This document shows positions 41,297-49,816 of a stretch of 64,000 nt of DNA, piece after piece. The stretch is from Duganella sp. BJB480. GTDB taxonomy: Bacteria > Pseudomonadota > Gammaproteobacteria > Burkholderiales > Burkholderiaceae_D. The stretch lies in NCBI GenBank assembly GCA_003416985.1, contig QVIN01000007.1, positions 372,001 to 436,000 on the forward strand, given 5' to 3'. How positions within the stretch are numbered: position 1 is the stretch's first letter; each line of letters starts with the position of its first letter. The translations under genes and the position numbers were made by a program. Below the pieces are notes generated by a model. It saw only the letters and a list, made by a program, of their open reading frames with translations, was not told where the DNA came from and did no database searches.

Positions 41297-42133
41297 ATGG
41301 ACAGACTCGACGCCTTCAAGACCATCGCTGCTCAGGCGAGCCGGGGGGAGCTTTCGTTCCCGGCCAACGTCAATGCCTCGCTGCGCTTGCAGCAGGCGCT
41401 GAGCGATCCCGATTGCCACTTCGAGGCGGCAGCCAAACTCATACAGGCTGACCCGTTGCTGGCGGCGCGCAGCGTCGCCATCGCCAACTCGGTGGCCTAC
41501 AACCGTTCCGGTACTGAAATCTCCAGCGTGCGCGCGGCAGTGCAGCGGCTCGGTGTACGCACCCTGCAATCGCTGGTGGCGGCGCTGATCGTGCGCCAGA
41601 TCGGCAGCCAGGTCACTGAACCTTCCCTGCTGGCCAAGGTCAATCAACTGTGGGAACACACGGCGCACGTGGCGGCCCTGTCGCAGGTGATCGCGCGCCG
41701 CGTCACCCGCGTCGATCCCGACACGGCGCTGTTCGCCGGCATAGTGCACGAGGTGGCGGGCTTTTACATGCTGTCCTGCGCCGGCGATTTCCCGGAAGTG
41801 ATGAACGGCGAGCCGGAAGACTGGGTCGAGCATGGCGAGGTGGAAATCGGCCGCGGCGTGCTGACCAAGCTGGGCGTACCGGACGGCGTCTACAAGGCGA
41901 TCGAATCGATGTGGGTCGGCCTGCGCGCGCTGCCTCCGGAAACCCTGGGCGATACGCTGTTGTTGGCCAATGACTTGTCGCCGGTGCATTCACCGCTGTA
42001 CCAGCGTCCGGGCGCGACCACGTTGCAGGGCGCGCGCACCATCGACTTCGTGGTCGGCGAGGGCACGCTGCACGCCATCATGAGCGAATCGGCGCAAGAG
42101 GTGCAGTCGCTGTATGCGGTGCTGATGCTCTAA
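41297..42133 (+). CDS. HDOD-domain signalling protein
   Basis: A 278-residue protein almost wholly made of an HDOD domain, a degenerate HD phosphohydrolase fold used in signalling and motility control. Family marks are QADPLLAARSVAIANSVAYN, VRAAVQRLGVRTLQSLVAAL, WEHTAHVAALSQVIARR and LFAGIVHEVAGFYML; the metal-binding HD pair is replaced (HEVAGF instead of HDIG), so no enzymatic activity is expected. Start ATG 41297 is favoured by alignment with the family and by a TATAAT just upstream, implying a leaderless or very short leader mRNA. ATG 41267 and 41201 are alternatives. Confidence 0.85.
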   Translation: MDRLDAFKTIAAQASRGELSFPANVNASLRLQQALSDPDCHFEAAAKLIQADPLLAARSVAIANSVAYNRSGTEISSVRAAVQRLGVRTLQSLVAALIVRQIGSQVTEPSLLAKVNQLWEHTAHVAALSQVIARRVTRVDPDTALFAGIVHEVAGFYMLSCAGDFPEVMNGEPEDWVEHGEVEIGRGVLTKLGVPDGVYKAIESMWVGLRALPPETLGDTLLLANDLSPVHSPLYQRPGATTLQGARTIDFVVGEGTLHAIMSESAQEVQSLYAVLML

Positions 42134-42136
42134 GAT

Positions 42137-42162
42137 AAAAAAAAGCCCGCTGGGGAGCGGGC
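42137..42162 (-). terminator. Rho-independent terminator after the GST gene
   Basis: On the minus strand GCCCGCT and AGCGGGC form a 7-bp stem (42145-42151 with 42156-42162) followed by eight T. It ends the convergent GST transcript about 100 bp past its stop. Confidence 0.8.
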
Positions 42163-42264
42163 AAAGTCCAAAACTAGGGATCTCCTCCAGAGGAGACAAA
42201 TCCAGAATACCCTCCCTGTCCCGTCCGCTCTGTGCGCCAATTCACATATGGACGCACATTTCCT

Positions 42265-42882
42265 TCACCATACCGGCTCCGTTTGTTTCCACGCATCCAG
42301 CTGCTGGATGCGCCCCAGCCACGCCATCACTTTCGGATATTGGGTGACAGGCAATTTGGCTTGCTCGACATACATCAGCGACGAGGCCAGCGCGAAGTCC
42401 GCCAGGCTGAGCTTGTTACCGACGATCCATTCGCGCCCGGCCAGATGCTGCTCCAGCACGGCGGCGAACTGCGCCACCTGACGGCCGTAGCGCTCCAGCT
42501 CCTGGGCGTCGGGGCCGCCGGCGCCGGTCAAGCCCTTCCAGATGTTTTCATAGACGATGCCGCCCAACGCCGGTGCGAAATGCTGCGACGACCACAGCAG
42601 CCAGCGGTTGATGTCGGCCCGCACGACGATATTGTCCGGGTACAGCGTCTGCCCCAGCGTGCGGTCGGCCAGGTACTGCATGATGGCGCAGGATTCCCAC
42701 AGGATGAAGTCGCCGTCCTGCAGCACCGGCACCTTGCTGTTGGGGTTGAGCGCGACCAGGCGGCGGCGGTCTTCCGGGCTCATCAGGTTCACTTCGGTCA
42801 GTTCCAGCGGCGTGCCCATGTGCAGGGCGGCCAGCATCACACGGCGCGAGCTGGTGGAAGCGGGGTGGTGGTATAAGCGCAT
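42265..42882 (-). CDS. Glutathione S-transferase family protein
   Basis: A 205-residue GST. N-terminal MRLYHHPASTSSRRVMLAAL with Ser residues at the glutathione-activating position, cis-Pro motif SKVPVLQDGDFILWESCAIM, and C-terminal helical domain with LSLADFALASSLMYVEQAKL. It resembles the theta/beta-like bacterial GSTs rather than the copy at 5625-6233, with which it shares little beyond the fold. Substrate unknown. It starts 61 bp after the WYL regulator's stop on the same strand, so the regulator may precede it in one transcript. Confidence 0.9.
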   Translation of the reverse strand: MRLYHHPASTSSRRVMLAALHMGTPLELTEVNLMSPEDRRRLVALNPNSKVPVLQDGDFILWESCAIMQYLADRTLGQTLYPDNIVVRADINRWLLWSSQHFAPALGGIVYENIWKGLTGAGGPDAQELERYGRQVAQFAAVLEQHLAGREWIVGNKLSLADFALASSLMYVEQAKLPVTQYPKVMAWLGRIQQLDAWKQTEPVW

Positions 42883-42943
42883 GTCAGGTCTCCGATGAAT
42901 GAGTTGAGGACTTCATCGTAGACCCAGGCCGCGACAGGTTTTG

Positions 42944-43639
42944 TCAGTAGTCTTCTTGCAGCTTCTGTTCCTGGCGCCAGGTCTTGAGCAGGTCGCTGCG
43001 GCGGGCCGGGTAGCGCTGCCCCAGCGACTCCACTTCCGCGATGCGGTCGATGCGGAAATGGCGGAAAGCCATGCGCAGCTCGCACCACGCGGCCAGCAGC
43101 CGCTTGCCCTCCAGGAAGGCCAGCGCGAACGGCCACACCACCCGCTCCGACGGCTTGCCGTGCTCGTCCTGGTAAGCCATGCGCAGCCGGTGCTGGTAAC
43201 GGATCGCCTCGCGCACCGGACGCACGTGGACGTCGCTGGCGGTGTCCTGGTCCTGGCCCAGCGGCACCCACAGGCTGGTCTCGGCCATGTCGTCGCGCAG
43301 GTCCTTGGGCGTGGCGGCGGCGATCTTGGCCAGCGCGTTGTTGGCGGCGGCGGCCAGCGCTTCGTCACCCTGCCGGCGCACCCAGCGCGCGCCCAGCACC
43401 AGCGCCTCCAGCTCGTCGGCGCCGAACATCAGTGGCGGCAGGAAGAAGCCGGCCTTGAGCATGTAGCCGACCCCGGCCTCGCCCTCCAGCGGCGCCCCCA
43501 GGCCGGACAGGGTCTGGATGTCGCGATAGATGGTGCGTTCGGAGACGCCCAGCTGCTCGGCCAGGCGGGCGGCGGTGACGGGGCGGCGGTAGCCGCGCAT
43601 CGCATCCATCAGCATGAAAAGTCGGCCGGTACGGCTCAT
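42944..43639 (-). CDS. HTH/WYL-domain transcriptional regulator (YafY-like)
   Basis: A 231-residue DeoR-like regulator: N-terminal winged helix (MSRTGRLFMLMDAMRGYRRP, LAEQLGVSERTIYRDIQTLS) then a WYL-type effector domain (REAIRYQHRLRMAYQDEHGK, VWPFALAFLEGKRLLAAWCE, FRHFRIDRIAEVESLGQRYP). The WYL triplet itself reads WPF here, common in YafY proteins. WYL domains sense ligands or nucleic acids. It lies between the GST gene and the ethanolamine genes and may control the GST; no target can be proven. Confidence 0.88.
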   Translation of the reverse strand: MSRTGRLFMLMDAMRGYRRPVTAARLAEQLGVSERTIYRDIQTLSGLGAPLEGEAGVGYMLKAGFFLPPLMFGADELEALVLGARWVRRQGDEALAAAANNALAKIAAATPKDLRDDMAETSLWVPLGQDQDTASDVHVRPVREAIRYQHRLRMAYQDEHGKPSERVVWPFALAFLEGKRLLAAWCELRMAFRHFRIDRIAEVESLGQRYPARRSDLLKTWRQEQKLQEDY

Positions 43640-43684
43640 TGTCGGTCTCTCGCTAGTCGGTTGGGCGGGACGGCCGCCCGTCCG

Positions 43685-44530
43685 CTAATCGAGGTCGAGC
43701 AGGAAGTTGCGTTGCGGCGCGTCCAGCATGGCGTTGTCTGTGGCTGTCTCATCCTTCAGCGCGACGCCGGACAACTGCCGCTGGCGCGATTCGGATAGCA
43801 GGTAGTGAAGCTTGAAGGCTGCGTCGTCGTAGGTCAAGCCCGCCGGACGCACATTCGAGATGCAATTGCGGGCGGCGTCGGTCAGGCCGGTGCGCGGCGC
43901 CCAGGTCAGGTACAGGCCCATGCTGTCCGGCGAGCTCAGGCCGGGACGTTCGCCGACCAGCACCACCACCGCGCGCGCGCCCAGCAGCTCGCCCACCTCG
44001 TCGCCCACCGCCACCCGCCCCTGCCGCACGATGCACAGCGGCGCCAGCGACCACGACTCGGCGGCCAGCCGCGCCATCAGCACCTTCAGGAAGGGCAAGG
44101 CGTTCTGCTCGATGGCCAGCGCCGACAGGCCGTCGGCGATGACGAAGGCCAGGTCGTAGCCGGCACCTTCGCGTGGACGTTCCAGCAGCACCTGGCGCGA
44201 GGCCTCGTCCAGGCGCCGGCCCAGGTCGGGGCGTTGCAGGTAAATGTCGCGGCTGGCGGCGGCGCTGTGCAGCGCCAGGCAGGGCAAGCCGGTCCCGGCC
44301 TGCAAGGCCTCGCCCAGCGCGGTGTGATCGAGCGCCAGATGCACGGCGTCGCGCGCGCGGGCGTGCGCGAGCTGGAACTCCAGCTGCGGCGCGGTCGGCT
44401 GGCTGACACCGCTGCGCCCGAGCGCGATGCGCGCCGCCGTGAAGCGCCGCAGCGACAGCCACGGGTTGCTCGTCACCACGCCATCGTCGCCAGCGGGGCT
44501 GGCGGGCAGCAAGTGCTCGTCGTCGTTCAT
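43685..44530 (-). CDS. eutC: Ethanolamine ammonia-lyase small subunit
   Basis: A 281-residue light chain of the B12-dependent enzyme that turns ethanolamine into acetaldehyde and ammonia. Recognisable parts are NPWLSLRRFTAARIALGRSG, QLEFQLAHARARDAVHLALD, FVIADGLSALAIEQNALPFL, VALGDEVGELLGARAVV-type VAVGDEVGELLGARAVVVLV, RPGLSSPDSMGLYLTWAP and ARNCISNVRPAGLTYDDAA. ATG 44530 has GGGAG upstream; another in-frame ATG at 44542 would overlap the eutB stop. It follows eutB directly, as expected for the heteromeric enzyme. Confidence 0.95.
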   Translation of the reverse strand: MNDDEHLLPASPAGDDGVVTSNPWLSLRRFTAARIALGRSGVSQPTAPQLEFQLAHARARDAVHLALDHTALGEALQAGTGLPCLALHSAAASRDIYLQRPDLGRRLDEASRQVLLERPREGAGYDLAFVIADGLSALAIEQNALPFLKVLMARLAAESWSLAPLCIVRQGRVAVGDEVGELLGARAVVVLVGERPGLSSPDSMGLYLTWAPRTGLTDAARNCISNVRPAGLTYDDAAFKLHYLLSESRQRQLSGVALKDETATDNAMLDAPQRNFLLDLD

Positions 44531-44541
44531 GCGGGCTCCCA

Positions 44542-45933
44542 TCAGTTCAGTCTGGCCAGCGCCTGCTGGAAGGAGGCCGGCAGCGCTTTGCCCAGTGTAA
44601 CGTAATCGTCGCGGGTGAAGATCTCCATCTCCTTCAGCCAGGCCTCGAATTCCGGCGCCGGCTTCAGGCCCAGCACGCGGCGCGCGTACAGCGCGTCGTG
44701 GAAAGAGGTGGTCTGGTAGTTGAGCATGATGTCGTCCGAGCCGGGGATGCCCATGACGAAGGTGCAGCCGGCCGTGCCCAGCAGGGTCAGCAGGATGTCC
44801 ATGTCGTCCTGGTCGGCCTCCGCGTGGTTGGTGTAGCAGACGTCGCAGCCCATCGGCAGGCCCAGCAACTTGGCGCAGAAGTGATCCTCCAGTCCGGCGC
44901 GCACGATCTGCTTGCCGTCGTACAGGTACTCGGGGCCGATGAAGCCGACCACCGAATTGACCAGCAGCGGCTGGAACTTGCGCGCCACCGCGTAGGCGCG
45001 CGTCTCGCAGGTCTGCTGGTCGACGCCGTGGTGCGCGTTGGCCGACAGCGCGCTGCCCTGCCCCGTTTCGAAGTACATCACGTTGTTGCCGACCGTGCCG
45101 CGCTGCAGCGACAGCGCCGCCTGCTGCGCCTCGCCCAGCAGGGCCAGGTTGATGCCGAAGCTGGCGTTGGCCGCCTCGGTGCCGGCGATCGACTGGAACA
45201 CCAGGTCGATCGGCGCGCCGCGCTCGATGGCGGCGATGGTGTTGGTGACGTGGGTCAGCACGCACGATTGCGTGGGGATGCCGTAGCGGTCGATGATCTC
45301 GTCGAGCATGGTGACGATCTTGATCACCTGCGGCACGTTGTCGGTGGCCGGGTTGATGCCGATCACCGCGTCGCCGCTGCCGTACAGCAGACCGTCCAGC
45401 ACGCTGGCGGCGATGCCGGTGGCGTCGTCGGTCGGGTGGTTGGGTTGCAGGCGCGTCGACATGCGCCCCGCCAGGCCGATGGTGTTGCGGAAGCTGGTGA
45501 CAACGCGGCACTTCTTCGCCACCAGGATCAGATCCTGGATGCGCATGATCTTGGAAACGGCCGCCGCCATCTCCGGCGTGATGCCGGGGGCGACGGCGGC
45601 CAGCGCTGCCTCATCGGCGGCGTCGCCCAGCAGCCAGTTGCGGAAGTCGCCCACGGTCAGGTGGGCGATGCGGGCGAAGGCCACGCGGTCGTGATCGTCG
45701 ATGATCAGGCGCGTCACCTCGTCCTGCTCATACGGCACCACCATCTGGTTCAGGAACAGCGACAGCGGCAGCTCGGCCAGCGCCATCTGCGCGGCCACCC
45801 GTTCCTCGGCGCTGGCCGCCGCCAGCCCCGCCAGGTAGTCGCCGGAACGCGCCGGCGTCGCCTTCGCCATCAAGTCCTTCAGGTCGCGGAACTGGTATGT
45901 CCTGCTGCCTACCGTATGTGCAAAGCTGCTCAT
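44542..45933 (-). CDS. eutB: Ethanolamine ammonia-lyase large subunit
   Basis: A 463-residue heavy chain with the TIM-barrel that binds adenosylcobalamin and ethanolamine. The start HTVGSRTYQFRDLKDLMAKA is the family N-terminus. Conserved stretches include ARTIGLAGRMSTRLQPNHPT-like NTIGLAGRMSTRLQPNHPTD, SCVLTHVTNTIAAIERGAPI, YFETGQGSALSANAHHGVDQ (active-site Glu/Gln region) and GCTFVMGIPGSDDIMLNYQT. Followed by eutC and preceded by a TorF-like gene and the ethanolamine permease on the same strand. No shell-protein genes (eutS, eutM, eutN) or reactivase eutA are present in the window. Confidence 0.97.
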   Translation of the reverse strand: MSSFAHTVGSRTYQFRDLKDLMAKATPARSGDYLAGLAAASAEERVAAQMALAELPLSLFLNQMVVPYEQDEVTRLIIDDHDRVAFARIAHLTVGDFRNWLLGDAADEAALAAVAPGITPEMAAAVSKIMRIQDLILVAKKCRVVTSFRNTIGLAGRMSTRLQPNHPTDDATGIAASVLDGLLYGSGDAVIGINPATDNVPQVIKIVTMLDEIIDRYGIPTQSCVLTHVTNTIAAIERGAPIDLVFQSIAGTEAANASFGINLALLGEAQQAALSLQRGTVGNNVMYFETGQGSALSANAHHGVDQQTCETRAYAVARKFQPLLVNSVVGFIGPEYLYDGKQIVRAGLEDHFCAKLLGLPMGCDVCYTNHAEADQDDMDILLTLLGTAGCTFVMGIPGSDDIMLNYQTTSFHDALYARRVLGLKPAPEFEAWLKEMEIFTRDDYVTLGKALPASFQQALARLN

Positions 45934-45943
45934 CGCCGTTCCT

Positions 45944-46765
45944 CTAGAAATTGCGCGAGGCCGTCACCACCAGGCGCTTTTGTGCCACGTTCTTGCCGCT
46001 GCCGTCGGCGTTGAAGAAGGTCCACAAGGGCGTGCCGTTCTTGCTGGCGTCGCCGCTGTTGTAGGTGCCCGCCGCAGTGAACGCCCACACGTCCATCGTC
46101 TTGGTCACACCGACCTTGACGTCGAAGAAATTGAAGTCGCTCATGTTGCGCACCTGCTGGCGGCCCGCGTGCAGGTTCAGCGCCAGGCCCGGCATCAGTT
46201 CGGGATTCCAGTTCACCTCGGCGTAGGCGGTGCCGCGCGTGTTGGCCAGCTTGCCGCTGTCCGGCTGCACCGCGAAGCCGAACCAATACTGGCTCAGCGC
46301 CACCCACGCATAGGCATTGAAGGCGCCGACGTTCACGCCCAGCTTGGCCTCCTGCGTATGGTACTTGATGTCCTTGCCGCCCGCCGCGAAGTGCGCGCCG
46401 GGATACCAGTAGGTGACCAGGCCGGCGTCGATATTGCTGTCGGCGCTGAGCGGGTAGCGGTAGCCGCCGTAGAGGTCGATCTCCGAACCGCTGCCGTTGT
46501 TATAGGCCGCGTGCGAGACGCCGGAACCGAACAGGCCGACATAGAAGCCGCTGGCATGCGTGAAGTCCAGATTGGCCTGCACGGTCGGCTTGGCCTGCGT
46601 TTGCGAGATGCCGCGGAAGATGTAGTCGGACACCACCGTCACGTTGCCGGTGTTGGTCCAGGCCGGCGCGGGCGCGGCCGGTGCGGCGTCGGCGGCCAGC
46701 GCGCCGCCCGCTGCGCAAGCCAGGCATCCGGCCGCAGCCAGCAGGGAGAAAATGGATGGGGACAT
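45944..46765 (-). CDS. TorF-family outer-membrane-type protein (TIGR02001/Gcw_chp)
   Basis: A 273-residue exported protein with signal peptide MSPSIFSLLAAAGCLACAAG and a predicted beta-barrel: NVTVVSDYIFRGISQTQAKP is the family hallmark, followed by repeated aromatic strands and a C-terminal aromatic (LVVTASRNF) as in outer-membrane proteins. TorF-like proteins are poorly characterised putative porins. Here it lies between the ethanolamine permease and eutB with 10-23 bp gaps, so it is probably the outer-membrane pore or accessory for ethanolamine. That role is an inference from position. Confidence 0.85.
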   Translation of the reverse strand: MSPSIFSLLAAAGCLACAAGGALAADAAPAAPAPAWTNTGNVTVVSDYIFRGISQTQAKPTVQANLDFTHASGFYVGLFGSGVSHAAYNNGSGSEIDLYGGYRYPLSADSNIDAGLVTYWYPGAHFAAGGKDIKYHTQEAKLGVNVGAFNAYAWVALSQYWFGFAVQPDSGKLANTRGTAYAEVNWNPELMPGLALNLHAGRQQVRNMSDFNFFDVKVGVTKTMDVWAFTAAGTYNSGDASKNGTPLWTFFNADGSGKNVAQKRLVVTASRNF

Positions 46766-46788
46766 GGATAGTGCTCCGTTGATGTAGG

Positions 46789-48168
46789 TTAGACGGCGTC
46801 GTATGCCGCGTGTTGCTGGCGATTACCCTTGGTGGCCAGGAAGAATGCATAGCCGACGGCCATGAAGCCTACGAACACACCGAAGATCAGCAGGTTGTAA
46901 TAGATCATCGTCACCAGGCAGACCAGCGCACCGATCAGCGCGACCGCCGGGAACAACGGGTAGAACGGTGCGAGGAAGGGACGCACCATGTTCGGCTCCT
47001 CGCGGCGCAGCTTGAACAGGCTGAGCATGCTGAGGATGTACATGGTGATCGCGCCGAACACCGACATGGTGACGATGTTGGCGGTCAGGGTCTGGCCGCC
47101 GATCTTGATCAGCTCGTCGCTATAGATGGCAGCGATGCCGATCACGCCGCCCGCAAGGATGGCGCGGTGCGGCGTCTTGAAGCGCGGGTGAATCTTGGCG
47201 AAGTAATGCGGCAGGTAAGCCTCGCGCGCCAGGGCGAAGATCTGACGCGAGTAGCCGAGGATGATGCCGTGGAAGGAAGCGATCAGACCGAACAGGCCCA
47301 GCCACACCAGCATGTGCAGCCAGTTGCTGTGCTCGCCGACGATGATCTTCATCGCCTGCGGCAGCGGATCGTTGATGTTGGCCAGCTTGGTCCAGTCGCC
47401 CGCGCCGCCGGCGAACACCATCACGCCGATCGCCAGCAGCACCAGCGTGATGATGCCGGCGATGTAGGCGATGGGAATCGAACGTTTCGGATCCTTGGCT
47501 TCCTCGGCGGCCATGGCCACGCCTTCGATCGCCAGGAAGAACCAGATCGCAAATGGAATCGCCGCGAACATGCCGGGGATGGAAGCGATGCTGAAATGAT
47601 CCTGCCCCGACCAGCCGCCCTTGACGAAGTTCACCACCGAGAAGCCCGGCGACACCACGCCCATAAACACCAGCAATTCAAAGATGGCCAGCAGCGTCAT
47701 CAACAGCTCGAACGTGGCAGCAACTTGCACGCCGACGATGTTCAGCGTCATGAACACGACGTAGGCGCCGACCGCCGCCGTCTTCGGATCGACGGTGGGA
47801 AACTGCACATTCAGATACGCGCCGATCGCCAGCGCAATGGCCGGCGGCGCGAACACGAACTCGATCAGCGTGGCCGCACCGGCCAGGTAGCCGCCGGTCG
47901 GACCGAAGGCGCGCTTGCTGTAGGCGAACGGACCGCCCGCGTGCGGAATCGACGTGGTCAGCTCGGTGAAGCTGAAGATGAAAGTCGTGTACATGGCCGC
48001 GATGAACAGCGCCGTGATAGTGAAGCCCAGCGTCCCCGCCGAGGCCCAGCCGTAGCTCCAGCCGAAGTACTCGCCCGAGATCACCAGGCCTACCGCGATG
48101 CCCCACAACTGAAAGGTGCCTAGCGACTGTTGCAGCGCCGGTTGCCCGGCCGCCTGTTTTGCACTCAT
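46789..48168 (-). CDS. eat: Ethanolamine permease (APC superfamily)
   Basis: A 459-residue, about twelve-helix permease. Regions such as LWGIAVGLVISGEYFGWSYG, TTSIPHAGGPFAYSKRAFGP and FLAIEGVAMAAEEAKDPKRS are typical of the ethanolamine permease group of the APC superfamily. It is the first gene of the minus-strand eut group with GGGAG before its ATG, divergent from eutR by 152 bp. It should bring ethanolamine through the inner membrane for the ammonia-lyase encoded downstream. Confidence 0.92.
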   Translation of the reverse strand: MSAKQAAGQPALQQSLGTFQLWGIAVGLVISGEYFGWSYGWASAGTLGFTITALFIAAMYTTFIFSFTELTTSIPHAGGPFAYSKRAFGPTGGYLAGAATLIEFVFAPPAIALAIGAYLNVQFPTVDPKTAAVGAYVVFMTLNIVGVQVAATFELLMTLLAIFELLVFMGVVSPGFSVVNFVKGGWSGQDHFSIASIPGMFAAIPFAIWFFLAIEGVAMAAEEAKDPKRSIPIAYIAGIITLVLLAIGVMVFAGGAGDWTKLANINDPLPQAMKIIVGEHSNWLHMLVWLGLFGLIASFHGIILGYSRQIFALAREAYLPHYFAKIHPRFKTPHRAILAGGVIGIAAIYSDELIKIGGQTLTANIVTMSVFGAITMYILSMLSLFKLRREEPNMVRPFLAPFYPLFPAVALIGALVCLVTMIYYNLLIFGVFVGFMAVGYAFFLATKGNRQQHAAYDAV

Positions 48169-48320
48169 GAGTTTCTCCCTTTAGATAAAGCGTGTCTGGT
48201 ATGGAAGTTGCAGCAGAATCGAGTATAGGAGCCAGCCAAACGCCAGCGTTATCGAAAATCGGCAAACTTGCGGGGGCTGGACGCCAAGGGAAGAAATAAC
48301 AACAGCGGGAGAAAAATAAT

Positions 48321-49286
48321 ATGCACCAGACTGCGACAGAGTTGTTACACAGTGCGCCAGATTTGCGCACTGTGATGGCGCACGACGCCGATGAACTGGC
48401 CAGCAAGCTCACCAACTGGCAACAAAGCTACGACCAGATCAGTTCCGGCCTGTTCCATGGCGCCCTCACCGAACTGCGCCTGCCGCAGCTGCAGGTGTTC
48501 CGCGAAAGCCTGAGCCAGTCGGTGCGCCAGTCCTGCCGCGTGTGGCCGGACGCCATCTGGTTCGGCCTGCCCGACCACGGCGCCACCACGCGCATCAACG
48601 GCCGCCAGACGGCGTCCGACTGGATCATGGTGCAGCCCGGCAACGTAGAGTTCGAGCTGGTAACACCGAGCGCCTACAGCATCTTCGGCATCGTCGCCAG
48701 CCGCGAGCTGCTGGCCGAGACGGCGCGCCGCCACGGCTGCCAGATCGACTGGGAGCGCGTGCAATCCGCCGAGCTGTTGCAGGTGGATGCGCAGGCCCAG
48801 GCCAAGTGCCTGCGCATCCTGTCGCAGCTGCTGCCGGCCGACGGCGACACCACGGCCGATGGTGCGGCGCAATGGCAGGACACGGTGTTGTCCACCCTGC
48901 TCGACATGCTGGACCACAGCTGCGTGGAGCCGGCGCTGGCGGCCAGCCTGCAACGGCGTCGCCATGTGGTGGCGCTGGCGCGCGAGTACATCATGGCGCA
49001 CCGCAGCGAATCGATCACCGTGCCGGAGCTGTGCGAGCGCGTGCACGTGAGCCGCCGCACGCTGCAATACTGCTTCGAGGACGTGCTGGGCATGAGCCCC
49101 ATGCTGTACCTGCGCATGGTGCGCCTGAATGGTGTGCGCCGCCAGCTGCAAGACGGCGGCGCCATCGGTGATGTGGCCGACTCGTGGGGCCTAAGTAACT
49201 TCAGCCAGTTCTCCAGCGACTACCGCAAGCTGTTCGGCCAATGCCCGTCGGCGTCGCTGCGGTCGCGTTCAATGGCGCGCGCTTAG
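48321..49286 (+). CDS. eutR: EutR-like AraC-family regulator of ethanolamine use
   Basis: A 321-residue regulator with a C-terminal AraC DNA-binding domain (ITVPELCERVHVSRRTLQYC, MLYLRMVRLNGVRRQLQDGG, DVADSWGLSNFSQFSSDYRK) and an N-terminal sensor region. It is encoded divergently from the ethanolamine permease-eutBC group, the usual place for an activator that responds to ethanolamine plus B12. GGGAG precedes ATG 48321. The 152-bp region between holds both promoters. Its TAG stop interlocks with the TAA stop of the convergent chromate-transporter gene (CTTAG). Confidence 0.9.
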   Translation: MHQTATELLHSAPDLRTVMAHDADELASKLTNWQQSYDQISSGLFHGALTELRLPQLQVFRESLSQSVRQSCRVWPDAIWFGLPDHGATTRINGRQTASDWIMVQPGNVEFELVTPSAYSIFGIVASRELLAETARRHGCQIDWERVQSAELLQVDAQAQAKCLRILSQLLPADGDTTADGAAQWQDTVLSTLLDMLDHSCVEPALAASLQRRRHVVALAREYIMAHRSESITVPELCERVHVSRRTLQYCFEDVLGMSPMLYLRMVRLNGVRRQLQDGGAIGDVADSWGLSNFSQFSSDYRKLFGQCPSASLRSRSMARA

Positions 49287-49816
49287 ATGAGGCCCAGCGC
49301 GCCGGCCAATGCACCGGCCGCGATCAACAGCACCGGATTGATCTTTGTACGCAGCAGCACCAGCGCGGCCAGCACCGTCAGCGCGTCGGCATGCCAGCTG
49401 ACGTTCGAGATGCGAGTGAACAGCCACGCGGTGGCGGCCAGGAAGCCTATCGATATCGGCGCGAAGGCATCGCCCAGCGCCTGCGCCAGGCGCCCGCCGG
49501 CATGGCGCGCCTGCAGGCGTATCGCGGTGAGCGTCAGCAGCGTGGATGGCACCAGCACCGCCAGCGTGGTGAAGATGGCGCCCATCCAGCCCGCGATCAG
49601 CCAGCCCACCAGCGATATGAACAACAGGTTGGGGCCGGGCGCCGCCTGCGCGATGGCGTAGGCGGCGGAGAACTGCTCGTTGTTCAGCCACTGTTTGCCT
49701 TCGACGACGTAGTGGCCCACCTGCGGTCCAAGCAGCACCACGCCGCCGCCCACCGCCATCAGCGACATCAACGCGATGTGCAGCGACAGTTCCATGACTG
49801 GCGATTGCTCGTTCAT
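49283..49816 (-). CDS. chrA: Chromate transporter, second half-protein
   Basis: A 177-residue, about six-helix CHR-family protein. The family motif appears as GGGVVLLGPQVGHYVV (conserved Gly-rich start) and AAPGPNLLFISLVGWLIAG, which corresponds to the PGP motif. It overlaps the end of the first half-gene by ATGA, so the two small CHR proteins are co-translated and probably form one heteromeric antiporter, the short-chain CHR arrangement. Start ATG 49816. Divergent LysR regulator upstream of the pair. Confidence 0.9.
   Translation of the reverse strand: MNEQSPVMELSLHIALMSLMAVGGGVVLLGPQVGHYVVEGKQWLNNEQFSAAYAIAQAAPGPNLLFISLVGWLIAGWMGAIFTTLAVLVPSTLLTLTAIRLQARHAGGRLAQALGDAFAPISIGFLAATAWLFTRISNVSWHADALTVLAALVLLRTKINPVLLIAAGALAGALGLI

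Noticed and set aside
44531..45511. Upstream extension of the eutC frame across eutB
   Set aside because: The frame stays open by composition only; eutB is intact in another frame there, and eutC has its own ribosome site at 44530.
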